The notes: generated by a model not told the origin, from the sequence alone. A stretch of 64,000 nt of DNA from Streptomyces sp. RFCAC02 (GCF_004193175.1 NZ_SAUH01000001.1:1777501-1841500), one strand, 5' to 3'; counted from the first letter of the stretch, positions 16,702 through 25,389 are shown. Made by a program: numbers and translations.

Positions 16702-18185
16702 CGAAACCCATAGAGGCACCTTTTCGCGCCCCGGCGGCGTGCTGGTGGGCACGGACGACGGTGGAGTCGACCGACACGAGCCAGTCGATGTCCCCGGCTG
16801 CATCCGCCCGGGCCTGGGCGGCTCGGAGCATCCGCTCGAACGTGCCGTCCAGTGCCCACCGGCGGAACCGGGTGTGCAATGTGGCCCACGGACCGTACCG
16901 CTCGGGCACGTCACGCCAAGCGGTCCCGGTGCGGAACTTCCACACGATCCCGTTGAGCACCGTACGGTCGTCCGACCGCTTCCTACCCCGCACCGACACG
17001 GGCAACAGCGGCCGGACGAACTCCCACTCGGCATCCGACAGTTCATGGCGACGTATCACCCAACCATGATCCACCATGCAAGATCTTTTGAAGACACCGC
17101 CTAGCGGACGCTCCCACTACACCGATCGAGCGATCCTGGATGACGGGACCGGTACCTCCATCCGACTGATGCAACCACTGACGACCCGGACGTCGTCACC
17201 GGACCGGCATGCCGCCGGAGACCCGCCGCATGATCGGCTTCAGACCGCCCGCGGAGCGATCAGCCTCCTGGGCCTCCTCCACTACCTCTGGGAACAAGCC
17301 CAGCTGAACCAATGGCATCCGTCATGGCACCGAAGCTGGTCAACCTGCCGCTCGCGCCTCCAGCGTGCGGTCGGCGACTGCTCGGTGAGCGGTCAGGCGC
17401 TCAGCGAGGTCCTCTACGTAGTTCCGCCGTACCGTCCCTCAAGCGCCGATGTCAACGCTCGGGACTTTGACGACTTCCGTAGCCGCCTCGGTAACCATCG
17501 CGGCATGGAACACCGCGGACTGGTTCTCGGTGAACTCAGGGACACGGCTCCGTCCCAGCACAGCGTACGATTCCGGCTCTGTCACCTTGCCACGCCGCTG
17601 TTCGCCACCACCGCGCTGGTCGAGCGGACGCGGCGTTCCTACCGCTCGGCCTTCTCCCCCGCAGCCATCGACGGCTCTTGTCGGCGCGTCATTCTTCTGC
17701 TCGTACGCCGCAGCGCGAAGGGCTACCTCCTGATCGACGACCTCGCTGCCATGCTTTCCACCCGCAGCTATGTGCCGGCGGACTCCTCCCACGAGATCCG
17801 CATGGCCGGTGCCTTGTCTGCCGCCGGGCGTCGCTTCATCAAGCCCCTGCGCTACGACATCACCGACGGCGTCTTCCCTGATTTCGTCCTTACGGACGAG
17901 CCATCGGGTCCGGTCTACGTCGAGGTCTACGGCATGAGCAATCTGAGCTGCTATCGGGAACGCAAGCGAGCCAAGCAGACGTACTATCGCGCTCACAACA
18001 TTCCGGTGATCGAGTGGAGCGTCACCGAGCCGCTACCGGATCTGGCACCTAACCTCGAAGTGGCGGTGAGCTGGGGTCACCAGCCACGGGAATGAAGCAG
18101 CTCTTGAATGCACCACGAGAACGACCAGCACGCGGAAGCGCATCTCCGCAGCAGCGCCGAGTCTGGTCCGGCCAGTTGATGTCGA

Positions 18186-18824
18186 TCAGCCGTGTGTCGC
18201 CCCATCGAAGCTTCGGTTGAGGCCAGGGCATCCCGCGAGGCACTTATCGCAGCTGAGCCTCACTCCCGGCCGGAAATTCGGCCCGAGAGCAGCACGCAGC
18301 TCGGTAGTTGTGCCGAGTGACAGGCTACCGAAGCGCGCGTCCCGGAACCTCGGGTTGGCGACGAGAGCCACTGCCAGGATCTGGGCCTTCGTGATGATGG
18401 TGAGGCATTCACTGCCTTCGTACGACTCACCGGGGATGTGATCGCATTCGTCAGGATCAAGGCCGCAAATCGAGCACTCCCGCTCGTCCACGCGTGTTTC
18501 CACGCTAAACCCGACCCGAAGATGCCCAAGATCGACTGGGCACTCCCGATAGTAGACGCCGTCGCGATAGGCCATGGTGCAAGCCTTCGGATAGGCCCGC
18601 CTGAGAAACCCGCCTACCTCGTCCAGCAGCTCATGAGCCCGGTCGAAGAGGGCAAGGTCGTACCCCTCGGAACGGTCCATTACCTGCCGCAGCTCCCCCC
18701 TCAGCCTCCGCAGGATCTTTAGCGCAGCAGGATCGGGGTGGCGGGCAGCTTTGGCCTGCTCAAGGTCGACCTGGCACTGCTGGAAGACCTCGTTCTCATC
18801 CCTCGGGGAGCTGACGGCGTTCAT
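18186..18824 (-). CDS. Hypothetical zinc-binding protein, second gene of a pair
   Basis: The 212-aa product starts with a helical, probably coiled segment (residues 1-90) and has two cysteine clusters: CSICGLDPDECDHIPGESY (about 135-155) and CDKCLAGCPG near the C-terminus. Spacing CxxC-x7-CxH suggests a zinc ribbon. I do not know the family. The ATG overlaps the end of the upstream gene by 29 nt, so they are coupled. It converges with the DUF1173-like gene, leaving only 90 nt between stops. A defence or regulatory role is possible from the neighbourhood alone. Confidence 0.65.
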   Translation of the reverse strand: MNAVSSPRDENEVFQQCQVDLEQAKAARHPDPAALKILRRLRGELRQVMDRSEGYDLALFDRAHELLDEVGGFLRRAYPKACTMAYRDGVYYRECPVDLGHLRVGFSVETRVDERECSICGLDPDECDHIPGESYEGSECLTIITKAQILAVALVANPRFRDARFGSLSLGTTTELRAALGPNFRPGVRLSCDKCLAGCPGLNRSFDGATHG

Positions 18825-19281
18825 CCTCAGAACCCCACCTCTCGATCTTGGTAATCGCTTCGAGGACCGAGTCGGCCGGGCCGTCCAGCACCAGCTTGGT
18901 GGTCAGGTCACCCTGCCGGGTCACCTCCACGTGTAGAAGGGGGGGCGGAACAGTCACCTCTTCGCCGGACGAATCGCCTCTCCTGAGGATCTTCATCGTC
19001 GCGTAGGAGGAGACCAGGCCAGTCAGCGTTGTGATCACGGCCTCCTTCCCGAAGTCCCTGGCGAACTCAATGATCGGAAGCCAGAACTCGGCGGCGTCGT
19101 GGGTGAGGTAGGTACGGTCAGGCTTCTCGTCCTCGAACTCGACGGTCAAGCCAGCGAGGCGCATGAGCTTCGCCACCCTGATCGCTTCGTACGGGTAGTT
19201 CCCGGGGACATCCGAGCGGGACACGCTCGGCAGTCCGGCAACTCCACGCCTGATCAGCACATCAGCCACTGTCAACCCCAT
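18796..19281 (-). CDS. Hypothetical protein, first gene of a pair
   Basis: ATG 19281 (MGLTVADVLIRRGVAG) has a strong GAGAGGAG site 5 nt upstream and is preferred to ATG 19302. The 161-aa product contains one moderately hydrophobic stretch (EAVITTLTGLVSSYATMKIL, about residues 88-107) that may be a membrane or amphipathic helix, and a C-terminal beta-rich part (LHVEVTRQGDLTTKLVLDG). No family is recognised. It overlaps its downstream zinc-binding partner. Remains of two IS elements begin close upstream of its start, so its original promoter may have been altered. Confidence 0.6.
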   Translation of the reverse strand: MGLTVADVLIRRGVAGLPSVSRSDVPGNYPYEAIRVAKLMRLAGLTVEFEDEKPDRTYLTHDAAEFWLPIIEFARDFGKEAVITTLTGLVSSYATMKILRRGDSSGEEVTVPPPLLHVEVTRQGDLTTKLVLDGPADSVLEAITKIERWGSEDERRQLPEG

Positions 19282-19367
19282 GAGTCTCCTCTCAGTTGCC
19301 ATGATCCCACAACTGAGCGTATCTCTCTGATGGGCTCATCAGTTGATCCGATGTTCTTGTTCGATTA

Positions 19368-19551
19368 GTGATCACTGATGCAATGTGGGGCCGAATCGAG
19401 CCGCTGATGCCGGCTGATCCGGCCCGTGGACGGCGGTGGGCCGACCACCGCCGCACGCTCGAGGCCGTTGCGTGGAAGTACCGCACCAACACACCCTGGC
19501 GGGACCTGCCTGACGAGCTCGGCTCGTTCCAGACCGCTGGCAAGCGGCTGA
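19368..19551 (+). pseudogene. IS5-family transposase, N-terminal fragment
   Basis: The frame from GTG 19368 reads VITDAMWGRIEPLMPADPA, then TLEAVAWKYRTNTPWRDLPDE, the N-terminal DUF4096-type domain of Streptomyces IS5-like transposases. The match ends at about 19551 (KRLKRG), where sequence of an opposite-strand IS630 transposase begins. The catalytic part is absent. It was truncated by insertion or recombination with the IS630 element. Confidence 0.8.
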
Positions 19552-20389
19552 AGCGGGGGTGTGTCAGCAGCCATGTGTGCACCACCGGGGCCTTGTGGGT
19601 GGCGAGGTTGTCGCAGATCACGTGGACCGCCAGGCCCTCGTCGGCCTGGCGGTCGATCTCGTCGAGGAAGTCACGGAAGTCCACCGCCCGGTGCTGCGCG
19701 GACAGCTTGGTGATCACCTTGCCGGTCGCGGTGTTCAAAGCGGCGAACAGGTCCACGGTGCCGTGCCGGACGTAGTCGAAGCTCCTGCGCTCGGGCACAC
19801 CCGGGATCATCGGCAGCACCGGCGCGGTCCGCTTCAGAGCCTGGATCTGCGGTTTCTCGTCCACTGCGGATACCACCGCGTTCGCCGGCGGAGCCAGATA
19901 CAGACCGACGACGTCACGGACCTTGTCGATCAAAAACGGGTCCGGGGAGGTCTTGAACGTCTCTGTCCGCCACGGCTGCAGCCCGAAGGCATGCCAGATC
20001 CTCAGCACGCTCGCGGGCGAAATGCCCACCGCCTTGGCCAGCTCCCGCTTCGACCAGTGCGTTCCGCCAGGCGGAGTCTCCTCCCGGGTGCGGACCACCA
20101 CGTCTTCCACCTGGGCGTCGGTGATGGTCCGCGGCACCCCGGGACGCGGCTCGTCGGCGAGCCCGTCCAGACGGTCGCGCAGGAACCGAGTCCGCCACTT
20201 GGCGACGGTGCCCCGGTTCACTCCCAGCCGGGCCGCGATCGCCATGTTGGACTCACCCTCCGCACACGCCAGCACGATCCTCGCCCGCAGGGCCAAACCC
20301 TGCGCAGTCGTCCGACGCTTGACCCAGTTGTTCAACACCTGCCGCTCGGCCACGCTCAGGACCAGCGGCTCCAGCCTGTTGTCACCCAC
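19552..20389 (-). pseudogene. IS630-family transposase, C-terminally truncated
   Basis: From GTG 20389 (VGDNRLEPLVLSVAERQVL) the product has the HTH region (ALRARIVLACAEGESNMAIAARLGVNRGTVAKW) and the start of the DDE domain (VSAVDEKPQIQALKRT; HVICDNLATHKAPVV). It breaks off after LLTHPRF at about 19552, before the expected HFTPTSSSWLNQVE segment with the third acidic residue, so it is catalytically dead. The frame continues into antisense of the IS5 fragment. The element's upstream end reaches about 20490, right at the stop codon of the ABC-type ATPase gene. Confidence 0.82.
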
Positions 20390-20490
20390 AACCAACAGCA
20401 CACCGAAACCGACCAGCACCCGTCAGCCAAACCCACGAACTGGTACGCAACCCGACTTACGTGGTGCCGAATCAACTCACAACCAGCTCA

Positions 20491-22524
20491 CTAGGCGGGG
20501 TGAGGAGGTAATTCGGGGCTGCCTTCGTCTGTAGTGGTCTCGTCGTCGATCAGCCCGTAGGGGGGCCGGTCCTCGTTGCGGCTATACCGGACCACGACGT
20601 TCTCTTCCACGAGCACGGGCGGACTGTTGTCGACGATGATCACCTGGGCACCAGCCCTCTGTTCAGCCAGCCAGCTGGTCAGGTGGCGGTAGAAGTCGTC
20701 GATGGCGATCGCGTCTGCGATTACCGCGTCCCGCGTGGCGCCGTGGCCAAGGTTCTTCTGCGGGCTGTCGATCATGAGGAAGCCGGGGTGGGCGGCCGAT
20801 GTTTCGACGGCCACCTCGAAGACGGCCAGCTGCCAGGCCAGGGTCAGGAGTGTCCGGGCGCCGGATGACGCCTCGCGGTAGGAGCCGCCGCGTACGTGAG
20901 GAACCAGGTTCGTGTCGATCATCGGCTGGCTGAGTTTCGGGTAGCGCCACTGCCGCAGGAGGTCGCTGTACCGGCCGCTGATTCGGCCGACGACCAGGTC
21001 CCTGTCCTGTGTGGCATCTCCCAGTCGGTCGCGTTCCTCCCGCAGGCGTTCGATCTGTGCCTCCTGCCGCTCCACGAGCGCGGCGCGCTTCTCCAGGCCA
21101 GCCTGAAGCTTCGCCGCGTTCTCAGCGTGCTGGAGATGACGGAGGACGTCCTCGCGCCGGCGCTGGAGGTTGTCGCGAGCGGTGAGGAACGGGGAGACGG
21201 TGGGCGAAGTGGCTTCGTCGACCGCGGCCGCGGCACGTTCTTCGTCGATGGCGGCGTCTTCTGCCTGGAGCTTCAACGTGGCGAGCGAGCTGTCCAGGTC
21301 CTCGATGTAGGCAGTGATCTCCTTCAAACGGGCCTTGGTGGCTCTGATCTCCGCCGCGACGTCCACCCGCCCCTCATCCGACGAGTGCTCGGCTGTGGCG
21401 GTGCCGAGCGTCCGGTGACCGTCGTCGTGGGGCAGCTCGTGGCTGCACAGACTGCACGAGCCGTTCTCCACCGAGGGGGGAGCGGGCAGCCGGTTCAGGC
21501 ACGCCGGGCAGGTCGTGACGCTGAGAGGGTCGAACAGGCGCTGCGCTTCGGCCAGCATGTTGAGCTTGACCAGGTCGTCCGCGTACTGCGCCCGCAGCGG
21601 CATCATCCGGGTGAGTTGCGTCTCGCAGTCGCGTACCACGCCAGCAGCTAGCCGAGCACGCTGGGCAGCTTGCTGGTGCTCGCGGCGCAGACGCCCGGCG
21701 AAGGTGGTGCCGGCTTGCGCTGCCTCGTCGAGCACCCGTAGCTGCTCGGTCAGCCCCCGCAGCTCGCCTTTGTATTGCTCAGCGATCAGAGCGCCGACCG
21801 AGGGAACGTCCTGCTCGTCGACGAACGCCCGTGCTGCGGCGAGTTCGGAGCGTGCCTGGGTGAGTCGGACGCCCAGTTCCTTGATGCGTTGCCCAAGCTC
21901 GGCGGCGCGGTCGTCGTGAACGCCGAAGACGACGTCGACCACCTGCTTCAGCTTGTGCTTCTTCATGTACTCGTTCTCGAACAGGAAGTTCATGGAGGCG
22001 ATGCGCTCGTTGGGCAGGAACGCGAGGTTCATGAGGTCGCGGATGCTCAGGGGGTCGGTCCGGGACTCACGGCTGGAGGGGGCCTGCCGCAGCTGAACGC
22101 CTTCGAGCTTGCAGTGCCCCAGCAGCAGAGCGGAGAGGCTCTCGGGCGCTCCCGCCGGCTCGATGGTCCTACTCTCAGGTTTGGATTGCGGCGGGCTGTC
22201 CAGCGTCCCCCGGCGTACGTAGGCGACCTTCGACGGCTCCCCGACGGGTCTCTCGATGACGTGCGGTTCGCCGGACAGCTCGACTTCCAGAAGGCAGGAA
22301 CGGACTTTCCGCAGCACCTCAGGATGCCGTGGATGACGCTTCCCACCAAGGCCGTATGCGATGAACTCCAACACCGCGGTCTTGCCCGAGCTGAATGCCC
22401 CGGCCACCACGGACAGGTCCCGCACCCGCTGGTCCTGGGTGAAATCGACGTCATAGTTCCGGCTGACGCCAGCAAGGCGCAGGTGCCGGACCCGGATGCC
22501 AGGCAGAGGCTGCATGGTGGTCAT
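20491..22524 (-). CDS. SMC/Rad50-like ABC ATPase, ABC-3C-type system
   Basis: The 677-aa product has an N-terminal Walker A (GAFSSGKTAVLEF, about residue 42), a long central coiled-coil region, a cysteine pair on each side of a short linker (TCPAC at about 337, CSLC at about 360) resembling a zinc hook, and a C-terminal signature/Walker B-D-loop region (SSGARTLLTLAWQ; LMIDSPQKNLG, about 583). This is the layout of ABC-three-component system ATPases. The start overlaps the stop of the middle component in ATGA. The stop lies exactly where IS630-derived sequence begins, so the last residues may have been changed by that insertion. It should act with the middle and effector proteins encoded upstream. 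Confidence 0.8.
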   Translation of the reverse strand: MTTMQPLPGIRVRHLRLAGVSRNYDVDFTQDQRVRDLSVVAGAFSSGKTAVLEFIAYGLGGKRHPRHPEVLRKVRSCLLEVELSGEPHVIERPVGEPSKVAYVRRGTLDSPPQSKPESRTIEPAGAPESLSALLLGHCKLEGVQLRQAPSSRESRTDPLSIRDLMNLAFLPNERIASMNFLFENEYMKKHKLKQVVDVVFGVHDDRAAELGQRIKELGVRLTQARSELAAARAFVDEQDVPSVGALIAEQYKGELRGLTEQLRVLDEAAQAGTTFAGRLRREHQQAAQRARLAAGVVRDCETQLTRMMPLRAQYADDLVKLNMLAEAQRLFDPLSVTTCPACLNRLPAPPSVENGSCSLCSHELPHDDGHRTLGTATAEHSSDEGRVDVAAEIRATKARLKEITAYIEDLDSSLATLKLQAEDAAIDEERAAAAVDEATSPTVSPFLTARDNLQRRREDVLRHLQHAENAAKLQAGLEKRAALVERQEAQIERLREERDRLGDATQDRDLVVGRISGRYSDLLRQWRYPKLSQPMIDTNLVPHVRGGSYREASSGARTLLTLAWQLAVFEVAVETSAAHPGFLMIDSPQKNLGHGATRDAVIADAIAIDDFYRHLTSWLAEQRAGAQVIIVDNSPPVLVEENVVVRYSRNEDRPPYGLIDDETTTDEGSPELPPHPA

Positions 22525-23099
22525 CCCTCCCAGGGCATGTCAGGTGCCTGCGGTCCCGGCCCCAGCACGCTGAGGAGCGCGGCACCGGGCCTGCCCTCTC
22601 CATCCGGCCGCAGCCACCGTGCGGTCTGTTCCCGCAGCGCCTTGTCGCTGAGCTTGCGGAGGCGACGCACGACGATGGACGCTGCAGTGGCGAACGACGC
22701 GGCGTAGGTCGCGGTGAAGCGCGCCCCGAGTTCCCGACCGCGGTTGCTGATCGAATAAGCGAAGGCGCCGTTGCGGTTGTGGACCTCGCAACACCCGTAA
22801 GCCACGAGCAGTCCGAGGTCGTGCTGGATGCGCTCACGTCGACTGGTGAAGCGCTGCGAGGAGGACGCGTACGAAAGCACCTGCGGATCGAACCCCGCCA
22901 GCCTGAGCATATTGCCCTCCCGGCCGTCGGAATCGACGACGAGGAAGGGATTCGCCGACAGGAAGTCGTAGTACCCGATCCGCTCCAGGCTCGCCCCCTT
23001 CGCGTCCTGTCCGGCGACAGCGTCGAGAAGAAGCAGCAGCTGCGCCAGCCGGAAGGCCACCTCGTCCTCCGGCATCATCACCGGCCGGTGTGCTTCCAC
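22521..23099 (-). CDS. ABC-3C middle component-like protein
   Basis: GTG 23099 (VEAHRPVMMPEDEVAFRLAQ) has GAGGAG 6 nt upstream; the longer open frame upstream overlaps the effector gene and is not needed. The 192-aa product has an N-terminal helix rich in leucine (RLAQLLLLLDAV), the motif RIGYYDFLSANPFL, and a winged-helix-like centre (ERIQHDLGLLVAYGCCEV). This matches, from memory, the small middle component that links the SMC-like ATPase to the effector in ABC-3C systems. It overlaps the ATPase by 4 nt and follows the effector by 40 nt, so all three are one operon. Confidence 0.72.
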   Translation of the reverse strand: MEAHRPVMMPEDEVAFRLAQLLLLLDAVAGQDAKGASLERIGYYDFLSANPFLVVDSDGREGNMLRLAGFDPQVLSYASSSQRFTSRRERIQHDLGLLVAYGCCEVHNRNGAFAYSISNRGRELGARFTATYAASFATAASIVVRRLRKLSDKALREQTARWLRPDGEGRPGAALLSVLGPGPQAPDMPWEG

Positions 23100-23139
23100 A
23101 GCGAACTCCTCGTAGATCTGACAGGACAGGCGACGACGG

Positions 23140-24096
23140 TCAGCCGTCGGAGTGCTCGGCGGCGATCTGCCGCCAGTGTTTGACCCATCCCGCCTTGCGG
23201 TTCTCCACAAGCCGGTGCACCAGCCCCCAGCTGTGCACCAGCTCCAGGCGGAGCGACTTCGGCAGTTTGTCGTGCTCGTTGCGTACATCGCGCCAGACAC
23301 GGGTGTGGAGAGCCCGAAGCGCGTCCTCGGCCACGCATTCGTTGAACTGCATCTCCCATAGACCGTGGAGCGTCGCATCGGCGGAACTGAGCGCCGCCAC
23401 CTCCGCCGGAACATCCTTGTGCGCGATCTCGCGAGCCACCAGATCGGCGTTGAAGAACTGCCTCTTGGCCGAGTCCAGCTCCACGTGGCCGGCCTCGGTC
23501 ATCTGCCGAATGAACAAGGCGGAGCCAAGGGCGGCTGCCTTGTCGTCCTCGACTTCGAGTACCAGCCGAAGCTGCTCCACGGAGGCGGGGGCGGCCTGAG
23601 CGTAGGTCTCGTAGAAGCCGCGACGCACGTCGTCGCCCTCGGGGCTAAGCAGCTTCTTTCGGAGGGCGGTCTCGTCCCAGAGCTGGATGACGAGGCTGTG
23701 TTCCTTCTCCCTCGCCTTCGTCCACGTGTCCCACCATGCTGTCATGGGGCCGTCCATGCTGGAGGGGATGCACAGAATCCAGCTGGCGATCGTGTGGCCG
23801 TTCTTGACGGCTGCCTTCAGCACGTTGTCGAGCGAGTCTTCGACCTGCCTCACGTGCTTCTTGGTGGTGACCGGCATGAAGTACTTGGACTGCCACACTG
23901 TGATCGCTCCGCCGAGGTTTCCGGCGAAAGCGTCGATGCCCCAGTCGCCTGGGTTGGCAGCGACGGACCGTACGTTTGGGGTCGTCGCGTCGGCGAGCTG
24001 AACGATCATCATTTCGAAGTCGTCGCGGGCTCCGCCGGGGCTTCCCCCGCGGACTGCGTGCACGTCGAAGCTGATTGGCTGGACACCCGTCGGCAC
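23140..24096 (-). CDS. ABC-3C effector with Mrr-like restriction-endonuclease domain
   Basis: The 318-aa product has an N-terminal nuclease-like motif: NPGDWGIDAFAG (Asp of the core), then ITVWQSKYF (QxK), the Mrr/REase pattern, at about residues 40-65. It is followed by a mixed helical region and a C-terminal region likely to contact the ATPase complex. GTG 24096 is preferred because family similarity (PISFDVHAVRGGSPGGARDD) begins just after it; upstream translation in the longer frame is low-quality, and the ribosome site is weak. It is first in an operon with the middle component and SMC-like ATPase. Expected role: nucleic-acid damage on invasion, licensed by the ATPase. Assignment is by motif and gene order. 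Confidence 0.75.
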   Translation of the reverse strand: MPTGVQPISFDVHAVRGGSPGGARDDFEMMIVQLADATTPNVRSVAANPGDWGIDAFAGNLGGAITVWQSKYFMPVTTKKHVRQVEDSLDNVLKAAVKNGHTIASWILCIPSSMDGPMTAWWDTWTKAREKEHSLVIQLWDETALRKKLLSPEGDDVRRGFYETYAQAAPASVEQLRLVLEVEDDKAAALGSALFIRQMTEAGHVELDSAKRQFFNADLVAREIAHKDVPAEVAALSSADATLHGLWEMQFNECVAEDALRALHTRVWRDVRNEHDKLPKSLRLELVHSWGLVHRLVENRKAGWVKHWRQIAAEHSDG

Positions 24097-24353
24097 GGCT
24101 ATCGAATCAGGCACAGCCCCCCCATGCGCCGGCGGCTGCACACAGGATGCTCCCCGAGCGTCACGCACCGTGTCGGCGGAGTCTACACAACGGCCACTCG
24201 TCTGATCAAGAAGTGGAACGCACCGACATCTCAAATGCGGTCCACCGCGCAGCACGGCAATCTCGCGAAACCTGCGAGCCACGGTCCAGGCGTGCACCAG
24301 CCACGTCTCGGCCCCGGACCATCTCTGTTCCGGGCAAACTACGAAGGGTCCTC

Positions 24354-24403
24354 ACCTGTCCCGCCCTGTCCTGTTCTCGCCTGTTCTGGCCTGGCCTGGC
24401 CGA
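24354..24403 (+). repeat. Low-complexity CCTG-rich tract
   Basis: A run of short imperfect units (CCTGTCC, CCTGTTC, GCCTGG) repeated about eight times. It could arise by slippage. No function is apparent. Confidence 0.55.
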
Positions 24404-24534
24404 ATAGAGGTGCGGGCGGTTCCGGTTCCCGGCGGGCAGGAATGGCACCCCCACCGAGTATCCGGTGTCGATCCCGGCGCACAGATCCAGGTGGAACGCG
24501 TCCCAGCTCCTGCTCCGGGACGCCAACCGCAATT

Positions 24535-24807
24535 TCATAGTTCACCGTCGTCTCGGCCACGCAACCCAGGCGAGACATGCCCGAGCTGAAGGACTTCCGC
24601 GATGAGTGCCGGAGCCAGGTTCGGCATCAACCAGCTGGCGGCGGCCAGCGTACGCGCAGCCCATGCTTCCCGCGCCTCCGCGGACGGTTCGGCGCGGGGG
24701 GAGTTCCGGACCAAACTCTCGCCACCACTACCGGTCAGTTGGATCGTGACGTGGACGTTGCCGCGGAACTCAAGAGAGACGACGAAGGGTACGTTCGTGA
24801 TGTCCAC
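24535..24807 (-). CDS. Small hypothetical protein
   Basis: From GTG 24807 the frame encodes about 90 residues (VDITNVPFVVSLEFRGNVHV, then a helical segment AREAWAARTLAAASWLMPNL). The alternation of beta-like and helical segments looks more protein-like than neighbouring frames, and upstream extension to 24978 is possible. There is no good ribosome-binding site and no family match. A frame beginning ATGA at its stop (24536-24538) is also open but looks random. Confidence 0.35.
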   Translation of the reverse strand: MDITNVPFVVSLEFRGNVHVTIQLTGSGGESLVRNSPRAEPSAEAREAWAARTLAAASWLMPNLAPALIAEVLQLGHVSPGLRGRDDGEL

Positions 24808-25283
24808 TGCCTCACCTGGCGCGGTTGGCGCCGCAGGTTGATCAGCGCCCCCCTGAAAGGCTCGCGCCGGTCCGCAGCTCGTCGACGACAAACGGCATTG
24901 CCCGGGAAAGGCCACTTGTTCTGCGGGGCCATCTGTTGGCTGCCCGGGACCGAGTAGGGCAGGTCGCCGCGCGGACATGGAGGAGATTGCTCCTTCGTGG
25001 ATAGTGGCACTCGTTCGTCAGGCGGAGATTCGATGACAAGGCACGGCGGCCGGTACGGCGTACGCGCCGAAGAGCGCTCATTGCCCCGACGACGCCGCAG
25101 GCAAGGAAATACCCGCCAGTCCAACCCCTTGCTGACGGAAAGCTATCCAGCGGACACCGCAGTGTCAATCTGTCCGCTGCGCGTTGAACTGAACATCCCC
25201 CCAGCCGACCAGCAACAAACGACGCGCCCGGCTCCTACCTGGAAGAAACTTCCGATCGCACGCCATGCCGAACAGGTGCGCCG

Positions 25284-25312
25284 TTGCCGGAGACAGCGGA
25301 CAGCTGTATAAG
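25284..25312 (+). promoter_or_regulatory. Candidate sigma-70-type promoter for the XRE/ImmA operon
   Basis: TTGCCG (25284-25289), a 17-nt spacer, then TATAAG (25307-25312), about 78 nt upstream of the XRE start. CAGCGGACAG within the spacer has a matching inverted copy (CTGTCCGCTG) near 25170, which could be an autoregulatory operator pair. Confidence 0.5.
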
Positions 25313-25389
25313 GGAACGCGGCGCTTCATCCGCGCCCGCAATGCGAGTCGCGACGGATTGAGTCGCACAAAGGAACGAAAAGCGGAGCC

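Larger units (their letters stand above)
15300..16714 (+). mobile_element. IS110-family element nested in the IS5
   Basis: Boundaries are deduced from continuity of the surrounding IS5 gene, which joins at ...CCGGCCTTC (15299) and GGCACC (from 16715); uncertainty is 1-2 bp. The element is about 1415 bp with no clear terminal inverted repeats, as usual in IS110. It has a long left non-coding end (about 200 nt) and almost none on the right (13 nt). Confidence 0.82.
14766..17077 (-). pseudogene. IS5-family transposase split by IS110
   Basis: The N-terminal part runs from ATG 17077 (HELSDAEWEFVRPLLP, GIVWKFRTGTAWRDVPERYG, VDSTVVRAHQHAAGARKGA) to 16715. The C-terminal part resumes at 15299 (RDPALGRSRGGLTSKIHLA, TGGNTNDCTQF, GDKGYSS, NEVERCFNRLKQWRGIATRYD) and ends at 14766. 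The two pieces join in frame when 15300-16714 is removed. DDE residues are visible (VDSTV, GDKGYS, VERCFNRLK), so the transposase was intact before IS110 arrived. Confidence 0.85.
14749..17101 (-). mobile_element. IS5-family element (IS427-like), interrupted by IS110
   Basis: Imperfect terminal inverted repeats (GGGGTTGTCTTCAAA at the left; complement of TTTTGAAGACACCGCC at the right) are flanked by a TA duplication (14747-14748 and 17102-17103). Subtracting the nested IS110 (15300-16714) leaves about 938 bp, normal for this IS group. Its insertion disrupted the DUF1173-like gene. Confidence 0.85.
14440..18095 (+). pseudogene. DUF1173-like protein with nuclease-like C-terminus, split by a nested IS insertion
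   Basis: The left part (to 14748) encodes a cysteine/histidine-rich N-terminus (HAECLCQPRGLKLVVR, GRYHLAGWPDDGHHH, CPFHK) like DUF1173 proteins. The right part (from 17103) continues in frame (SGRSHYTDRAIL) to 18095. Excising 14749-17101 with one TA copy restores the reading frame exactly. The C-terminus has FPDFVL, then VYVEVYG and YRERKRAKQTYY, reminiscent of a PD-(D/E)XK nuclease core. The left half lies in frame 0 while the expected GTG 14440 is in another frame; no canonical in-frame start exists between 14442 and 14601, so a second, 5' frameshift is possible. As it stands the gene is inactivated. Confidence 0.75.
24097..25389. other. Long mostly non-coding stretch between defence and regulator operons
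   Basis: About 1.3 kb holds only weak open frames on both strands. It includes a low-complexity run at 24354-24403, a possible small reverse gene (24535-24807), and a promoter-like pair at 25284-25312. It separates the reverse-strand ABC-3C operon from the forward XRE/ImmA operon, so both promoters should lie here. I see no tRNA or attachment site. Confidence 0.5.

Noticed and set aside
20491..24096. Wadjet or SbcCD/Rad50 interpretation of the SMC-like operon
   Set aside because: There is no JetA/B/D set and no SbcD/Mre11 phosphoesterase; the partners fit ABC-3C better.
24206..24578. Two overlapping reverse-strand open frames downstream of the small hypothetical gene
   Set aside because: Arg-rich, no ribosome site beyond an ATGA coincidence, and they run through the CCTG low-complexity tract.
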